Part shown: piece by piece, positions 1-8,762 of the stretch
Layout of the letters: each line of letters opens with the position of its first letter
How positions within the stretch are numbered: position 1 is the stretch's first letter
NCBI RefSeq assembly: GCF_022532105.1
Contig: NZ_CP092832.1
Span: 3,253,001 to 3,317,000 of the forward strand
Length of the DNA: 64,000 nucleotides
Reading direction: 5' to 3'
DNA from: Flavobacterium sp. HJ-32-4
GTDB taxonomy: Bacteria; Bacteroidota; Bacteroidia; Flavobacteriales; Flavobacteriaceae
Program-made: the position numbers and the translations under genes
The notes under the pieces: generated by a model
Seen by the model: the letters and a program-made list of their open reading frames with translations, nothing else
The model's database searches: none
Told to the model about the DNA's origin: nothing

Positions 1-807
1 ATCAAAATCCTGGAAGACTCACCGCTTTTCAATGCCGGCAAAGGCGCCGTCTTCTCACACGAAGGTCACAATGAAATGGACGCAGCCATCATGGACGGTA
101 AAACGCTCGACGCAGGTGCCTTGGCCAATGTGCGCACGATACGGAATCCTATCAGTGCCGCGAAAGCCATCATGCGGAAATCCAAATTTATCTTCCTGTC
201 GGGCACAGGAGCGGAGGCTTTCGCAAAGGAAAACGATATTGAGATCGTCGATACCTCCTACTTTTTCTACCAACCCCGCTGGGACGAGTTCCTGAAAATA
301 CGGGACTCCAAAAAAATCAAACTCGACAACGACAGCTCCAGTGGTGCCATCGATTCGTTCAACAGTTCGATCGACAAGTACGGGACCGTGGGCTGTGTGG
401 TGATGGACCGATATGGAAACCTCGCTGCCGGCACCTCAACAGGCGGAATCGTCAACAAACAATACAATCGGATCGGCGATTCGCCGCTCATAGGATCCGG
501 CACCTACGCTAACAACGCCACCTGCGCCGTGTCGTGTACGGGCCACGGTGAAGATTTCATCCGCGCTGTCGCCGCCCACAATGTATCCTCACTCATCGAA
601 AACCGGGGCGTCAAATTGAAGACCGCTGTCTCACGGACCATCGCCAAAATTACCGCTTTGAAGGGCCGGGGCGGCATGATTGCGATAGACAGTAAAGGCC
701 ATATCGTAATGGATATGAACACCTCGGGCATGTTCCGGGCGGCCGCCACCGAAAAAGGCATCGAGTGCGTCGCGATTTACAAAGCGACCACTGCTCCCCC
801 TCAGTAG
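1..807 (+). CDS. Isoaspartyl peptidase/L-asparaginase (5' truncated)
   Basis: The reading frame is open from base 1, so the N-terminus lies outside the window. The visible part ends in the C-terminal region of the Ntn-hydrolase isoaspartyl peptidase/asparaginase 2 family. The motif YGTVG places the autocatalytic cleavage site between Gly and Thr, with the nucleophile Thr codon at 385-387. It is followed by GNLAAGTSTGG, which carries the second conserved Thr, and by a GDSPLIGSGTYA segment that usually lines the substrate site. Family members split into two chains and hydrolyse isoaspartyl dipeptides and, more weakly, asparagine. A family-typical beta-subunit is complete here. No signal peptide can be judged because the start is missing. 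Confidence 0.93.
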   Translation: MKILEDSPLFNAGKGAVFSHEGHNEMDAAIMDGKTLDAGALANVRTIRNPISAAKAIMRKSKFIFLSGTGAEAFAKENDIEIVDTSYFFYQPRWDEFLKIRDSKKIKLDNDSSSGAIDSFNSSIDKYGTVGCVVMDRYGNLAAGTSTGGIVNKQYNRIGDSPLIGSGTYANNATCAVSCTGHGEDFIRAVAAHNVSSLIENRGVKLKTAVSRTIAKITALKGRGGMIAIDSKGHIVMDMNTSGMFRAAATEKGIECVAIYKATTAPPQ

Positions 808-898
808 AACGCGTGGAAGTGCCCTATCGGTACGACTGTTTTGGTATAACTGTAACATTTTCCCCTCTTTCCAGTCATACTCACATCAATCAAAATCC

Positions 899-1291
899 AT
901 GAGAAAACTACTACTACCCCTTGTTTTTCTGGCGTTATGCGGATGCGATGACGCACTTGAATGCGGACTTATCAACCGTCGTGCTGATATGCAGGACAAA
1001 CCGGCGCAGGTGCTTGCACGGGATGCCTATGCCACGATCACGTATGAAGCTGAAGTCACCAATGACACGGCCGATGACGAAGACTACGACTACTCGTTTG
1101 ATATCTATGGCGATGTGCCTCCCGGACTCACCATTACGTATGAACACCGACAAGTCGTGCTTCGCGGCTATCCGCAACGCAGCGGGGTGTATGATTTCAG
1201 TATCCACGTGAATGTCGATTACGTAGGCATCGATTTCAGATGCCTTAACGACGATACCGACGAGAATACCTACCGGATTACCGTACAATAA
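899..1291 (+). CDS. Putative lipoprotein with Ig-like (He_PIG-type) fold
   Basis: This 130-residue protein begins with a basic residue pair and a leucine-rich segment ending in LCGC, a plausible lipoprotein signal with the lipidated Cys at residue 16. The C-terminal half has a pattern seen in putative Ig domains: DVPPGLTITYE, then a short strand, then RSGVYDFSIHV. That suggests a small beta-sandwich held at the membrane. The mature part is rich in Asp and Glu. It follows the peptidase gene by about 90 bases with no visible terminator. I do not recognise a specific family, and its function is unknown. Confidence 0.7.
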   Translation: MRKLLLPLVFLALCGCDDALECGLINRRADMQDKPAQVLARDAYATITYEAEVTNDTADDEDYDYSFDIYGDVPPGLTITYEHRQVVLRGYPQRSGVYDFSIHVNVDYVGIDFRCLNDDTDENTYRITVQ

Positions 1292-1648
1292 TCAATCACG
1301 CGTTTTTGGCGGCTGCACCTGCGGGTCAGGATCTTTGGCCGGCCTGACGGCATCAAAATCCGCCGGTTGGGCCGATGTCGTGCGTTGGGTGCTGCCCTTT
1401 TGCTGCGACGTCATCTCCGATTCGAAATCCGCACGTGATGCAGAGGGCACAGCTTCTACTTTGTTGGCATCCGAGGCACGTACACCGCGTGGCGCCACCG
1501 CAGCAGGTGCAGGTGTCGTCGGCACGGGATCGGGTTTCGGCAGTGTCGGAGTCGGCGGTGCCTGTGGCGGCACATATACCGGTTGGGTGGTTTGGCCAAA
1601 GGCCAGCAGGGAGAACCAAAGGAAAGCGGCTACCAGAATCGTTTTCAT
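1292..1648 (-). CDS. Small exported proline-rich protein
   Basis: A start at 1648 gives 118 residues beginning with a clean Sec signal peptide (MKTILVAAF... ending LLAFGQ). The frame is open further upstream, but the residues there do not look like protein and would bury the signal peptide, so the internal Met was chosen. The mature chain is low in complexity: a Pro-rich stretch of PTP/PKPDP type, then Ser/Gln/Lys-rich and Asp-rich segments. No domain is recognisable. It is convergent with the lipoprotein gene ending at 1291 and divergent from the glycosyltransferase gene. Periplasmic or surface location is inferred from the signal only. Confidence 0.6.
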   Translation of the reverse strand: MKTILVAAFLWFSLLAFGQTTQPVYVPPQAPPTPTLPKPDPVPTTPAPAAVAPRGVRASDANKVEAVPSASRADFESEMTSQQKGSTQRTTSAQPADFDAVRPAKDPDPQVQPPKTRD

Positions 1649-1775
1649 CTTTTTTTTGCTGGCAAGGTAGCCACCGACACCCGGCAGGATGTTACGTTTT
1701 GCACCGAAAGCGTTGTAATCTTTCGACAAGGGTGAAATTAGCGGAACGCAATTTTTCGATTCTGTCATAACTACG

Positions 1776-1783
1776 TACCTTTG
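1776..1783 (+). promoter_or_regulatory. Bacteroidota -7 box for the glycosyltransferase gene
   Basis: TACCTTTG matches the Bacteroidota -7 consensus TAnnTTTG and lies 25 bases before the start at 1809. A T-run about 20 bases upstream could serve as a weak -33 element. Confidence 0.6.
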
Positions 1784-1808
1784 CGCCACCAAAAAATGCA
1801 AGGGTTTT

Positions 1809-2915
1809 ATGCTGGACATCGTTTTCTGGATTTTCGTCGCCGTCACCTTCCTGCAGTTCCTGTACTATGTGGTGATATTTGGGAAATTCGCCTATTACAA
1901 AGCGAAAAAGCAAACCCCGAAGCGCATTCCCGTTTCCGTCATCGTGTGTGCCAAGAACGAAGAGGAAAACGTCCGGCGCTTCATCCCGCTATTGGCCGAG
2001 CAGGAATACCCCGATTTTGAAATCGTACTCATCGACGACGCGTCATCCGATGAAACGTTGGAGGTTTTTGAAGAATTCGAACGCCAGTACCGCAACATCC
2101 GGTTGGTAAAAGTGGCCAACAACGAAGCCTTCTGGGGTAACAAGAAGTTCGCCCTTACACTGGGCATCAAAGCCGCCTCGAAAGACTATCTGTTGTTTAC
2201 CGACGCCGATTGCTATCCTTCCTCCAAAAACTGGATCACCGAAATGACCTCGCATTTCTCAGCGCAGAAAACCATCGTGTTGGGCTATGGCGCGTATGAA
2301 AAGATCCCGAATTCATTTCTCAATAAACTCATCCGTTACGAGACGCTTTTGACGGCCGTCCAGTACTTCTCCTATGCCAAAGCAGGCAACCCCTATATGG
2401 GCGTTGGCCGTAACATGGCGTATAAAAAAGAGGAATTCTTCAAAGTAGACGGCTTCCGCGACCACCTGAAAATCCGTTCGGGTGACGACGACCTCTTCAT
2501 CAACCAGGTAGCCAACAAAAAGAACACGACGATTTGTTATACGACGGAAAGTATCACGTACTCAAAACCCAAAACATCCTTCAAGGAGTGGTTCACGCAG
2601 AAGCGCCGCCACGTGGCCACCGCCGGTCATTATAAGATGAAAGACCGGGTGCTGCTCGGCCTTTTCTTCGTCTCGCAATTTATGTTCGTCATCCTCGCCA
2701 CGTTGTTGCTGGCCTTCCTCTTCAACTGGATCGCCGTGGTGTCGATTATCGGCTTCCGCTACCTCTTCGTGTGGCTCACTATGGGATTCGCGGCGGGCAA
2801 ACTAAAAGAAAAAGACACGGTATATTGGTTTCCCTTCATTGAATGGGCCCTCATTTTCACACAATTGAATATCTTTATCTCCAACACCTTCTCAAAACCG
2901 GTGCATTGGAAATAA
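1809..2915 (+). CDS. Family 2 glycosyltransferase, membrane bound
   Basis: The 368-residue protein has one N-terminal membrane helix (about 3-25), a cytoplasmic GT-A domain and two or three C-terminal helices (about 281-305, 307-328, 340-360). Processive GT2 landmarks are present: IDDASSD near 75, the metal-binding TDAD at 131-134, GDDD at 225-228 and QKRRH at 264-268 in place of QxxRW. Such enzymes add sugars from nucleotide donors to a lipid or nascent glycan on the inner membrane; the acceptor here cannot be read from sequence. Its last codons overlap the start of the sigma factor gene, so the two are probably co-transcribed and translationally coupled. Confidence 0.9.
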   Translation: MLDIVFWIFVAVTFLQFLYYVVIFGKFAYYKAKKQTPKRIPVSVIVCAKNEEENVRRFIPLLAEQEYPDFEIVLIDDASSDETLEVFEEFERQYRNIRLVKVANNEAFWGNKKFALTLGIKAASKDYLLFTDADCYPSSKNWITEMTSHFSAQKTIVLGYGAYEKIPNSFLNKLIRYETLLTAVQYFSYAKAGNPYMGVGRNMAYKKEEFFKVDGFRDHLKIRSGDDDLFINQVANKKNTTICYTTESITYSKPKTSFKEWFTQKRRHVATAGHYKMKDRVLLGLFFVSQFMFVILATLLLAFLFNWIAVVSIIGFRYLFVWLTMGFAAGKLKEKDTVYWFPFIEWALIFTQLNIFISNTFSKPVHWK

Positions 2916-3457
2916 GACCCTACATCGAGAAAGCCAAAAAAGGCGACCAGGTAGCCTTCACCTTCCTGCTCGACCATTACTGGAACGAGGTCTACGGCTT
3001 CATGCTGCGCCGCACCGAAAACGAAACCGATGCCGAAGATATCACCATCGATACCTTCTCGAAGGCTTTCGATAAAATCGCGTCTTATAATCCCGAATAC
3101 CAGTTCAATACGTGGTTGATTGCCATCGCGAAGAACGTCCATATTGACATGCTGCGGAAGAAACGCACGTCGCTTTTTATTGAAATTACCGACGAAGAGG
3201 ACGAACAGGCGTACAATGTAGCCGACACCGCACCCACGGCAGAAGACGAACTGATTACCGAACAGAACCTTTCGCGCCTGCTGCAATTCATCAAAGAACT
3301 CAAGCCCCATTACCAGGAAGTCATCCAACTGCGCTACTTCCAGGAGCTGAGCTACCAGGAAATTGCAGACAAAATCGGCGAACCCCTCAGCAACGTAAAG
3401 ATCAAACTACTGCGCGCCAAAAAGCTGTTGGCCGAGATCATCGAGAAGCGGCGGTAA
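2906..3457 (+). CDS. RNA polymerase sigma-70 family (ECF-like) factor
   Basis: Region 2 (ALL-type DHYWNEVYGFM... DAEDITIDTFSKAF... FNTWLIAIAKN) and region 4 (LKPHYQEVIQLRYFQELSYQEIADKIG ending in the recognition helix NVKIKLLRAKKLL) are both present, which is the two-domain layout of small sigma factors. An ATG at 2843 is in frame but would overlap the glycosyltransferase by 73 bases. I prefer the TTG at 2906, which gives 183 residues starting xEIRPYIEKAKKGD and leaves a 10-base overlap. No anti-sigma gene is adjacent. The next gene downstream encodes a TonB-like protein, about 110 bases away. Confidence 0.88.
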   Translation: MEIRPYIEKAKKGDQVAFTFLLDHYWNEVYGFMLRRTENETDAEDITIDTFSKAFDKIASYNPEYQFNTWLIAIAKNVHIDMLRKKRTSLFIEITDEEDEQAYNVADTAPTAEDELITEQNLSRLLQFIKELKPHYQEVIQLRYFQELSYQEIADKIGEPLSNVKIKLLRAKKLLAEIIEKRR

Positions 3458-3566
3458 TCGAATTTTATCGATAAAACGACATCGTTACAACCTTTTGGAA
3501 AGACACGGGCATCCTGACAGAAAAGGGACCCTCCGTTCCGTATGTCCAACCAAAAAAAATAACCAT

Positions 3567-4403
3567 ATGTCACAACCAAGCATCTTCGACCGGGGTTGGC
3601 TGAATGTCGTCTTTGAAGGACGCAACAAAAGCTACGGCGCTTACCAACTCCGCCGCCAAAGCGGCAAAACCACCCTCCTGGCCTTTTCTGCCGCCTTATT
3701 GCTGTCCGCCTCGTTTGCAGGTATCCCGGCACTCGCCTCCAAAATCTGGAATGATACGCCTATCGAACTCCCTCCTACACCGCTCGACAAACCACACGTG
3801 GTGGTCTTCCGCCCCATCGACTATAAACGCCTGAAGTTCGAGGAAAAACGCGAGTCGGGCAAAAAGCTGGTCGCCGAAACCAAACCCGAGCGACGATTCA
3901 CCAAAATGACGCCGAGCCACGAGCCCGATCCGGCGGACCCGCCGACCGTAGAAGAACTACGAAACGCGACAATCGGCAGCGAAACGACCACCGGCAATCC
4001 GAGCGGTGGCGACAACGCACCGGCAGGTGGGGGTGGCACGGGTACTACAGACGGTCCGCCTGCGATCGACATACCGGTTGAAAACACGCCTATGCTGACC
4101 GGTGCCCTTGAGCGCAGCCCCGAGTTCCCGGGTGGCATCCAGAAATTTTATGAATATGTGAGTAAGAATTTCCGCGTACCTGAAGAAAACACCGGTCGCG
4201 TGCAGGTCATCGTCTCCTTCGTGGTAGAAAAAGACGGCGCGCTGACAGATGTAAAGGTGTTGCGGAATCCGGGCTACGGACTCGATAAAGAAGCGATTCG
4301 CGTGCTCCGCGGACTCAAGACCAAATGGAGTCCCGGCATCTACAAAGGCCAGAAAGTACGCACCCTCTATACCCTGCCAATTGTCGTAACACCGGCGGGA
4401 TAA
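3567..4403 (+). CDS. TonB-like energy transducer protein
   Basis: The start at 3567 gives 278 residues beginning with MSQPSIFDRGW, a typical N-terminus of Bacteroidota TonB proteins (WLNVVFEGRNKSYGAYQLR). An upstream in-frame ATG at 3495 only adds non-conserved residues. One membrane helix spans about 36-58. A Pro/Gly-rich linker with charged stretches crosses the periplasm, and the C-terminal TonB domain (about 190-278) has FPGG, VSFVVEKDGALTDVKVLRNPGYGLDKEAIRVL and KWSPG. It should couple proton motive force via ExbBD to outer-membrane receptors, of which two are in this window. A strong terminator follows. Confidence 0.92.
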   Translation: MSQPSIFDRGWLNVVFEGRNKSYGAYQLRRQSGKTTLLAFSAALLLSASFAGIPALASKIWNDTPIELPPTPLDKPHVVVFRPIDYKRLKFEEKRESGKKLVAETKPERRFTKMTPSHEPDPADPPTVEELRNATIGSETTTGNPSGGDNAPAGGGGTGTTDGPPAIDIPVENTPMLTGALERSPEFPGGIQKFYEYVSKNFRVPEENTGRVQVIVSFVVEKDGALTDVKVLRNPGYGLDKEAIRVLRGLKTKWSPGIYKGQKVRTLYTLPIVVTPAG

Positions 4404-4423
4404 AGGTTGGTTAAACCGAAGAA

Positions 4424-4447
4424 GCAGGAGATCCTCCTGCTTTTTTT
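4424..4447 (+). terminator. Rho-independent terminator after tonB-like gene
   Basis: A perfect 7-bp stem (GCAGGAG / CTCCTGC) with a 3-base loop is followed by seven T residues, 20 bases after the stop codon. Confidence 0.88.
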
Positions 4448-4957
4448 ATGCGGGTTTGTAATTAGCGAATGAGACAATTAGCGAATTAGCGAATGGGAGG
4501 GTGGCTAATTAGAAAATTATACAATTAGATAATTAGATAATGGAGAAGCGGAAATAGCGAGTGAGCCAATTAGCGAAACAGAAAATGGGGAAGAAGTTCA
4601 CCGGAAGCTAGGGTGCGTGCTGATTGGCAAACCAAGGTTGTAGATTTCGATGCCCGAGGCCTCTCGTTGAGAAGGTAGTGAAAATGAATTACAACTCTTT
4701 TCGACCGGTTACGAAGAGTGTTCATGAATTTTCCCCGTTTCCCAATCGTTTATGTTTCCGCGTTTACCACTTCCGTATAAACATGTTTTCAGATGGAATT
4801 TCCCAAACTGGATGCATCTTTGGTCGTGGTGATTTTCCCGACCATTCGAAAATGAGCTGAATAGCAACTAGCTATCCCCCATTCACTAATCCTCCGATTA
4901 TATCATTTTCTAATTTTCTAATTATCAAATTAGCCATTCGCTAATTACCTAATTCGC
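4448..4957. repeat. Gene-free gap with degenerate ATTAGCGAAT repeats in facing orientation
   Basis: About 510 bases hold no convincing gene. The left edge (about 4458-4575) is built of variants of AATTAGCGAAT; the right edge (about 4868-4957) carries the reverse complement form ATTCGCTAATT, so the two edges can pair as an inverted repeat around a ~290-base centre. The centre is unremarkable, AT-richer sequence with only short spurious frames. The same motif family recurs near 6861-6890 and 19944-19983. Confidence 0.6.
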
Positions 4958-4965
4958 TATTTTTA
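4958..4965 (+). promoter_or_regulatory. -7-like box directly before the MFS gene
   Basis: TATTTTTA is a one-base variant of TAnnTTTG and lies four bases before the ATG at 4970, the same spacing seen at several other genes in the window. Confidence 0.4.
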
Positions 4966-4969
4966 CCCC

Positions 4970-6205
4970 ATGACCAACCGCCAAAAACTCCGCCTTCTCT
5001 TCAGCCTCCCCGTCGTCGTGGCCGCACTCGGCTACTTCGTCGATATCTACGACCTCTTGTTATTCGGCATCGTACGCGTACCCAGCCTGCAGGATCTCGG
5101 TATGGACGTCGACAAAGCCGGCACCCTCATCCTCAATTTCCAGATGACCGGATTGCTGCTGGGCGGCATCCTCTGGGGCGTACTCGGCGACCGCAAAGGA
5201 CGCCTGTCCGTGCTTTTCGGATCCATTCTCGTCTACTCGGTGGCGAACGTCGCCTGCGGCTTCCTCCCCCAAATCCCCATCGCCGATAAAGTGATGGTAT
5301 ACGCCGTGTTGCGGTTCATCGCCGGACTCGGCCTCGCCGGTGAACTCGGGGCCGGCATCACCCTTGTATCCGAAAGCCTGCCAACAGAACTGCGCGCCAT
5401 CGGCACTTCGCTCGTCGCCGGATTCGGACTCCTCGGCGCTGTCGTAGCCCAGCTCACCGTTGAACTCGCCGGAAGCTGGACCACTGCCTACTTCATCGGA
5501 GGTGGCCTCGGCCTCGCCCTCCTGTTGCTGCGCGTCGGTGTACTCGAAAGCGGGCTGTTCAAACAACTTGCTCACGAAAACACCGTATCACGCGGCAACT
5601 TCTTCGCCTTTTTTACCCATCGCGACCGCTTCCTGCGCTACCTGCGGTGCATCGCCATCGGCCTGCCTACCTGGTTCTGCGTCGGCATCCTCGCCATGAT
5701 GGCCAACCAATTCGGTCCCGTGTTCGGCATCAGCGACATCGCGCCGGGCAAAGCCATTATGTGGACGTACGTCGGCATCTCAGCCGGTGATTTCGCCAGC
5801 GGCTTCATCTCACATGCCCTCCGCTCACGCAAGAAAGCCATACTATATATGATTCTCGCCACCGCTGTCGGCGTAGTGTTGTTATTATCCGGAGTAGCGA
5901 AAACCGCCAATGCGTATTATGGCTTCTACGTGTGGCTCGGACTCACCACCGGCTACTGGGCCATGTTCGTGACCGTCGCCGCCGAACAGTTCGGCACCAA
6001 CATCCGCAATACGGCGACGACCACCGTACCCAACATGGTCCGCGGACTCGTACCCGTCATGCTCATGGGGTTCGATTTCTTCAAACCCGGATACGGCGTC
6101 ATCACCGCAGCCGCCCTCGTCGGCGTGATCGTATTCGCCCTTGGCATCGTATCGGTCACCACCATCCCCGAAACCCACGGCCGCGATTTGGATTTTACGG
6201 AATGA
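4970..6205 (+). CDS. MFS transporter
   Basis: The 411-residue protein has about twelve hydrophobic helices. The MFS signature between helices 2 and 3 is GDRKGRLSVL. The helix-4 motif RFIAGLGLAGELGAG is followed by ESLPTELRAIGTS, as in the metabolite:proton symporter branch, and the C-terminus carries PETHGRDLDF, like the PETKG motif of sugar and organic acid porters. It should sit in the inner membrane. The substrate cannot be told: aromatic acids, dicarboxylates and sugars are all possible. It stands alone between two repeat-rich gaps, so context does not help. Confidence 0.88.
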   Translation: MTNRQKLRLLFSLPVVVAALGYFVDIYDLLLFGIVRVPSLQDLGMDVDKAGTLILNFQMTGLLLGGILWGVLGDRKGRLSVLFGSILVYSVANVACGFLPQIPIADKVMVYAVLRFIAGLGLAGELGAGITLVSESLPTELRAIGTSLVAGFGLLGAVVAQLTVELAGSWTTAYFIGGGLGLALLLLRVGVLESGLFKQLAHENTVSRGNFFAFFTHRDRFLRYLRCIAIGLPTWFCVGILAMMANQFGPVFGISDIAPGKAIMWTYVGISAGDFASGFISHALRSRKKAILYMILATAVGVVLLLSGVAKTANAYYGFYVWLGLTTGYWAMFVTVAAEQFGTNIRNTATTTVPNMVRGLVPVMLMGFDFFKPGYGVITAAALVGVIVFALGIVSVTTIPETHGRDLDFTE

Positions 6206-6963
6206 CGGAGCAAAAGCGGACATGATGTAATACAAACTGGAAGCCGATCTGACTTCAAAATCTAACTCTTCCCCCAACAACTCATCGAAGTACGACTTTA
6301 TTCGGAAAATACGGCTTACTTCCTGTGGCTTGTGCCTGTTTTGTAAATGGGCATCATTTCTAGCTTTGTAAGAACGTGCTACCGGCCCCAGACGGCATCA
6401 GGCGACACATTTGGCGGCCCGGTTCCGCTCCACCCTCCACATCCTTTTCCAAAAACACCCCAACACCCCCACCCTTTCCTCTCCACGCACCGAAACCATC
6501 CGGTGGCGGCCACCAAGGCTATTTGAAAAAAGAAAAAGGCAGGGTGGCGGCCACCATTCGTTCCCGGCGATCCGAAACCATCCGGTGGCGGCAACCACCG
6601 CCTTTCGGCCTGTTTTTAGGGCAGGAACCGCACCACCACGGCCTTACGGCAAAAAAAATAGGCCTGGTGGCGAGAAAGAGGCTGTTTTATTTACGAATCC
6701 TTCAATATTATAGCAAATCCCAGCCGCATACATCCCAAGTATGGCTCAATGTTTCCCGATCTAAGTACCACGCTCCCTTTACGCAAAACACAGCACAAAA
6801 CACATTGAAGTTATAACAAAATGTGTTAGGCCCACGCCACCCCTCACACCCCGTTTTCACATTCGCTAATTGGCTAATTTCCCAATTATCTCCGGTTTTA
6901 AAAAAATGTGCGAACTTCCCGTCTCCCCAACTCCTACCTCCCAACTCCCGAACAATCCTCCTA
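6206..6963. repeat. Non-coding, low-complexity gap with GGTGGCGG repeats
   Basis: No frame in this stretch looks like a protein. Bases 6490-6510 and 6572-6592 share a 21-base block that ends in CCGGTGGCGGC, and the palindrome-like GGTGGCGGCCACC occurs around 6503 and 6544. Around 6861-6890 ATTCGCTAATT-type repeats appear, then an array of CTTCCCAACTCC-like words leads into the tandem units that start at 6964. Several overlapping short frames on both strands arise from the repeats. Confidence 0.5.
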
Positions 6964-7101
6964 CTTTTAACAAAAGATGCGGTTTTCCCACACCGCCATG
7001 TCCGCGGGAACCCGTACCTTGGAATTGGGGAAGGGCGGCTGCGTCCCTTAACAAAAACGACGGAACTGACCTTGCGGAAAAACCGTACATTTTGTTAAAA
7101 G
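6964..7101. repeat. Palindrome-bounded repeat unit, copy A
   Basis: This 138-bp core starts with CTTTTAACAAAAG and ends with its inverse TTTTGTTAAAAG. The end arms (6964-6988 and 7076-7101) pair over about 21 of 25 positions, with 12 perfect outer pairs. It is followed by about 160 bases of spacer whose second half is a degenerate CTTCC-word array. Confidence 0.85.
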
Positions 7102-7265
7102 AAAGGCAGACCCGGATTACGCTTCCAAAGCCGTGAGATGTCCCTGGTTGCTATGCACAAGGCCGCGAAACTTCTCATCTTCCCAACTTTCGGTCTTCCG
7201 AACTTCCGAACTTTCTATCTTCCCATCTTCCCAACTTCTCGACTTTCCGACTTCCCAACTAGCCC

Positions 7266-7402
7266 CTTTTAACAAAAGATGCTGTTTTCCCACACCGCCA
7301 TGTCCGCGGGAACCCGTACATTGGAATTGGGGAGGGGCGGATGCGTCCCTTAACGAAAACGGCCGAACTGACCTTACGGAAAAACCGTACATTTTGTTAA
7401 AG
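7266..7402. repeat. Palindrome-bounded repeat unit, copy B
   Basis: This is the second copy of the element, 302 bases downstream of copy A, with scattered substitutions and one base shorter. The inverted end arms are retained. The spacer after it repeats the GCTTCCAAAGCC segment and the CTTCC array. Confidence 0.85.
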
Positions 7403-7575
7403 GAAAGGCAGACACGGATTACGCTTCCAAAGCCGTGAGATGTCCCCGGTCGCGCTGCCCAAAGCCGTCAAACTTCACGTCTTCCCGACTTTCGGTCTTC
7501 CGAACTTCCGAACTTTCTATCTTCCCATCTTACAACTTCCCGACTTTCTGACTTTCTGACTTCCCGAACTATTCC

Positions 7576-7713
7576 CTTTTAACAAAAGATACGGTTTTCC
7601 CACACCCCCACGTCCGCGGGAACCCGTACCTTGGAATTGGGGAGGGGCGGCTGCGTCCCTTAACGAAACCAGCGGAACTGACCTTGCGGAAAAACCGTAC
7701 ATTTTGTTAAAAG
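7576..7713. repeat. Palindrome-bounded repeat unit, copy C
   Basis: This is the third copy, 310 bases after copy B. Its trailing spacer (7714-7872) ends in the lipA promoter, so the array forms the whole upstream region of lipA. Inverted end arms are present as in the other copies. Confidence 0.85.
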
Positions 7714-7872
7714 AAAGGCAGACGCGGATTACGGTTCCAAAGCCTTGAGATGTCCCCGGTCGCGCTGCCCAAAGCCGTCAAACTTCACGTCTTCCCAACT
7801 TCCGGTCTTCCGAACTTCCGAACTCCCGAACTCCCCATCTCCCAAACTCCCCATCTTCCCAACTTTTCTCAC

Positions 7873-7880
7873 TATCTTTG
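7873..7880 (+). promoter_or_regulatory. -7 box of lipA
   Basis: TATCTTTG is a perfect TAnnTTTG match. Its last base is seven bases from the ATG at 7888, so the leader would be very short or absent. Confidence 0.65.
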
Positions 7881-7887
7881 CATCCGT

Positions 7888-8760
7888 ATGGAAACCATTC
7901 TCGATACCCCCAAACTTCCCACCGGTAAACCCAAATGGCTGCGTGTAAAACTGCCGATTGGGCAGAAATATACTGAACTGCGTGGACTCGTAGATAAGTA
8001 CAAACTCAACACCATCTGCACCTCGGGCAGTTGTCCCAATATGGGCGAATGCTGGGGTGAAGGCACCGCAACCTTCATGATCCTAGGTAACATCTGCACC
8101 CGTTCGTGCGGATTCTGCGGTGTCAAGACCGGTCGCCCCGAAACCGTCGATTGGGACGAGCCTGAAAAGGTCGCCCGCTCGATCAAGATCATGAACATCA
8201 AGCATGCCGTGATCACCAGCGTAGACCGCGACGACCTAAAAGATATGGGCTCGATTATCTGGTACGAAACCGTACGCGCCATCCGCCGGATGAACCCCAA
8301 TACCACCCTCGAAACCCTTATCCCCGATTTCCAGGGTAACGAACGCATGATCGACCGCATCATAGCCGCCGATCCGGAAGTCGTTTCCCACAACATGGAA
8401 ACGGTCCGCCGCCTGACGCGTGAAGTCCGTATACAAGCGAAATACGACCGTAGCCTCGGCGTATTGAAATACCTCAAGGAAAAAGGCATCCGTCGCACCA
8501 AATCGGGCATCATGCTCGGACTAGGTGAAACCGAGGAAGAAGTCATCCAGACCATGCGTGACCTCCGCGACGCAAATGTCGACATCGTCACCATCGGCCA
8601 ATACCTACAACCGAGCAAGAAACACCTGCCCGTTAAAGAGTTCATCACGCCCGAACAATTCGCCAAATACGAAACCCTCGGAAAAGAAATGGGCTTCCGC
8701 CATGTTGAGAGCGGCGCGTTGGTGCGGAGTTCCTATCATGCGGAAAAACACATTTTATAG
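7888..8760 (+). CDS. lipA: Lipoyl synthase
   Basis: This radical-SAM enzyme inserts two sulfurs into octanoyl groups on the E2 and H proteins to make lipoate. The start at 7888 (METILDTPK) gives 290 residues, normal for the family; longer frames upstream only translate the repeat array. The auxiliary 4Fe-4S cluster ligands are Cys44, Cys49 and Cys55 (CX4CX5C). The radical-SAM cluster ligands are Cys70, Cys74 and Cys77 (CX3CX2C). The closing RSSY at 280-283 supplies the serine ligand of the auxiliary cluster. No lipB is adjacent. The promoter lies at the end of the tandem repeat array. Confidence 0.98.
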   Translation: METILDTPKLPTGKPKWLRVKLPIGQKYTELRGLVDKYKLNTICTSGSCPNMGECWGEGTATFMILGNICTRSCGFCGVKTGRPETVDWDEPEKVARSIKIMNIKHAVITSVDRDDLKDMGSIIWYETVRAIRRMNPNTTLETLIPDFQGNERMIDRIIAADPEVVSHNMETVRRLTREVRIQAKYDRSLGVLKYLKEKGIRRTKSGIMLGLGETEEEVIQTMRDLRDANVDIVTIGQYLQPSKKHLPVKEFITPEQFAKYETLGKEMGFRHVESGALVRSSYHAEKHIL

Positions 8761-8762
8761 TG

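Noticed and set aside
4624..4860. 78-codon frame in the gap before the MFS gene
   Set aside because: Amino acid composition is random-like, with no promoter box or recognisable motif.
7090..7438. Short open frames repeated in the tandem units as possible small proteins
   Set aside because: Most differences between copies alter amino acids, the frames run into low-complexity arrays, and no start signal is present.
6964..7713. Regular repeats considered as a CRISPR array
   Set aside because: Units are ~138 bp with ~165-bp related spacers, only three copies, and no cas genes; CRISPR repeats are 23-50 bp with unique spacers.
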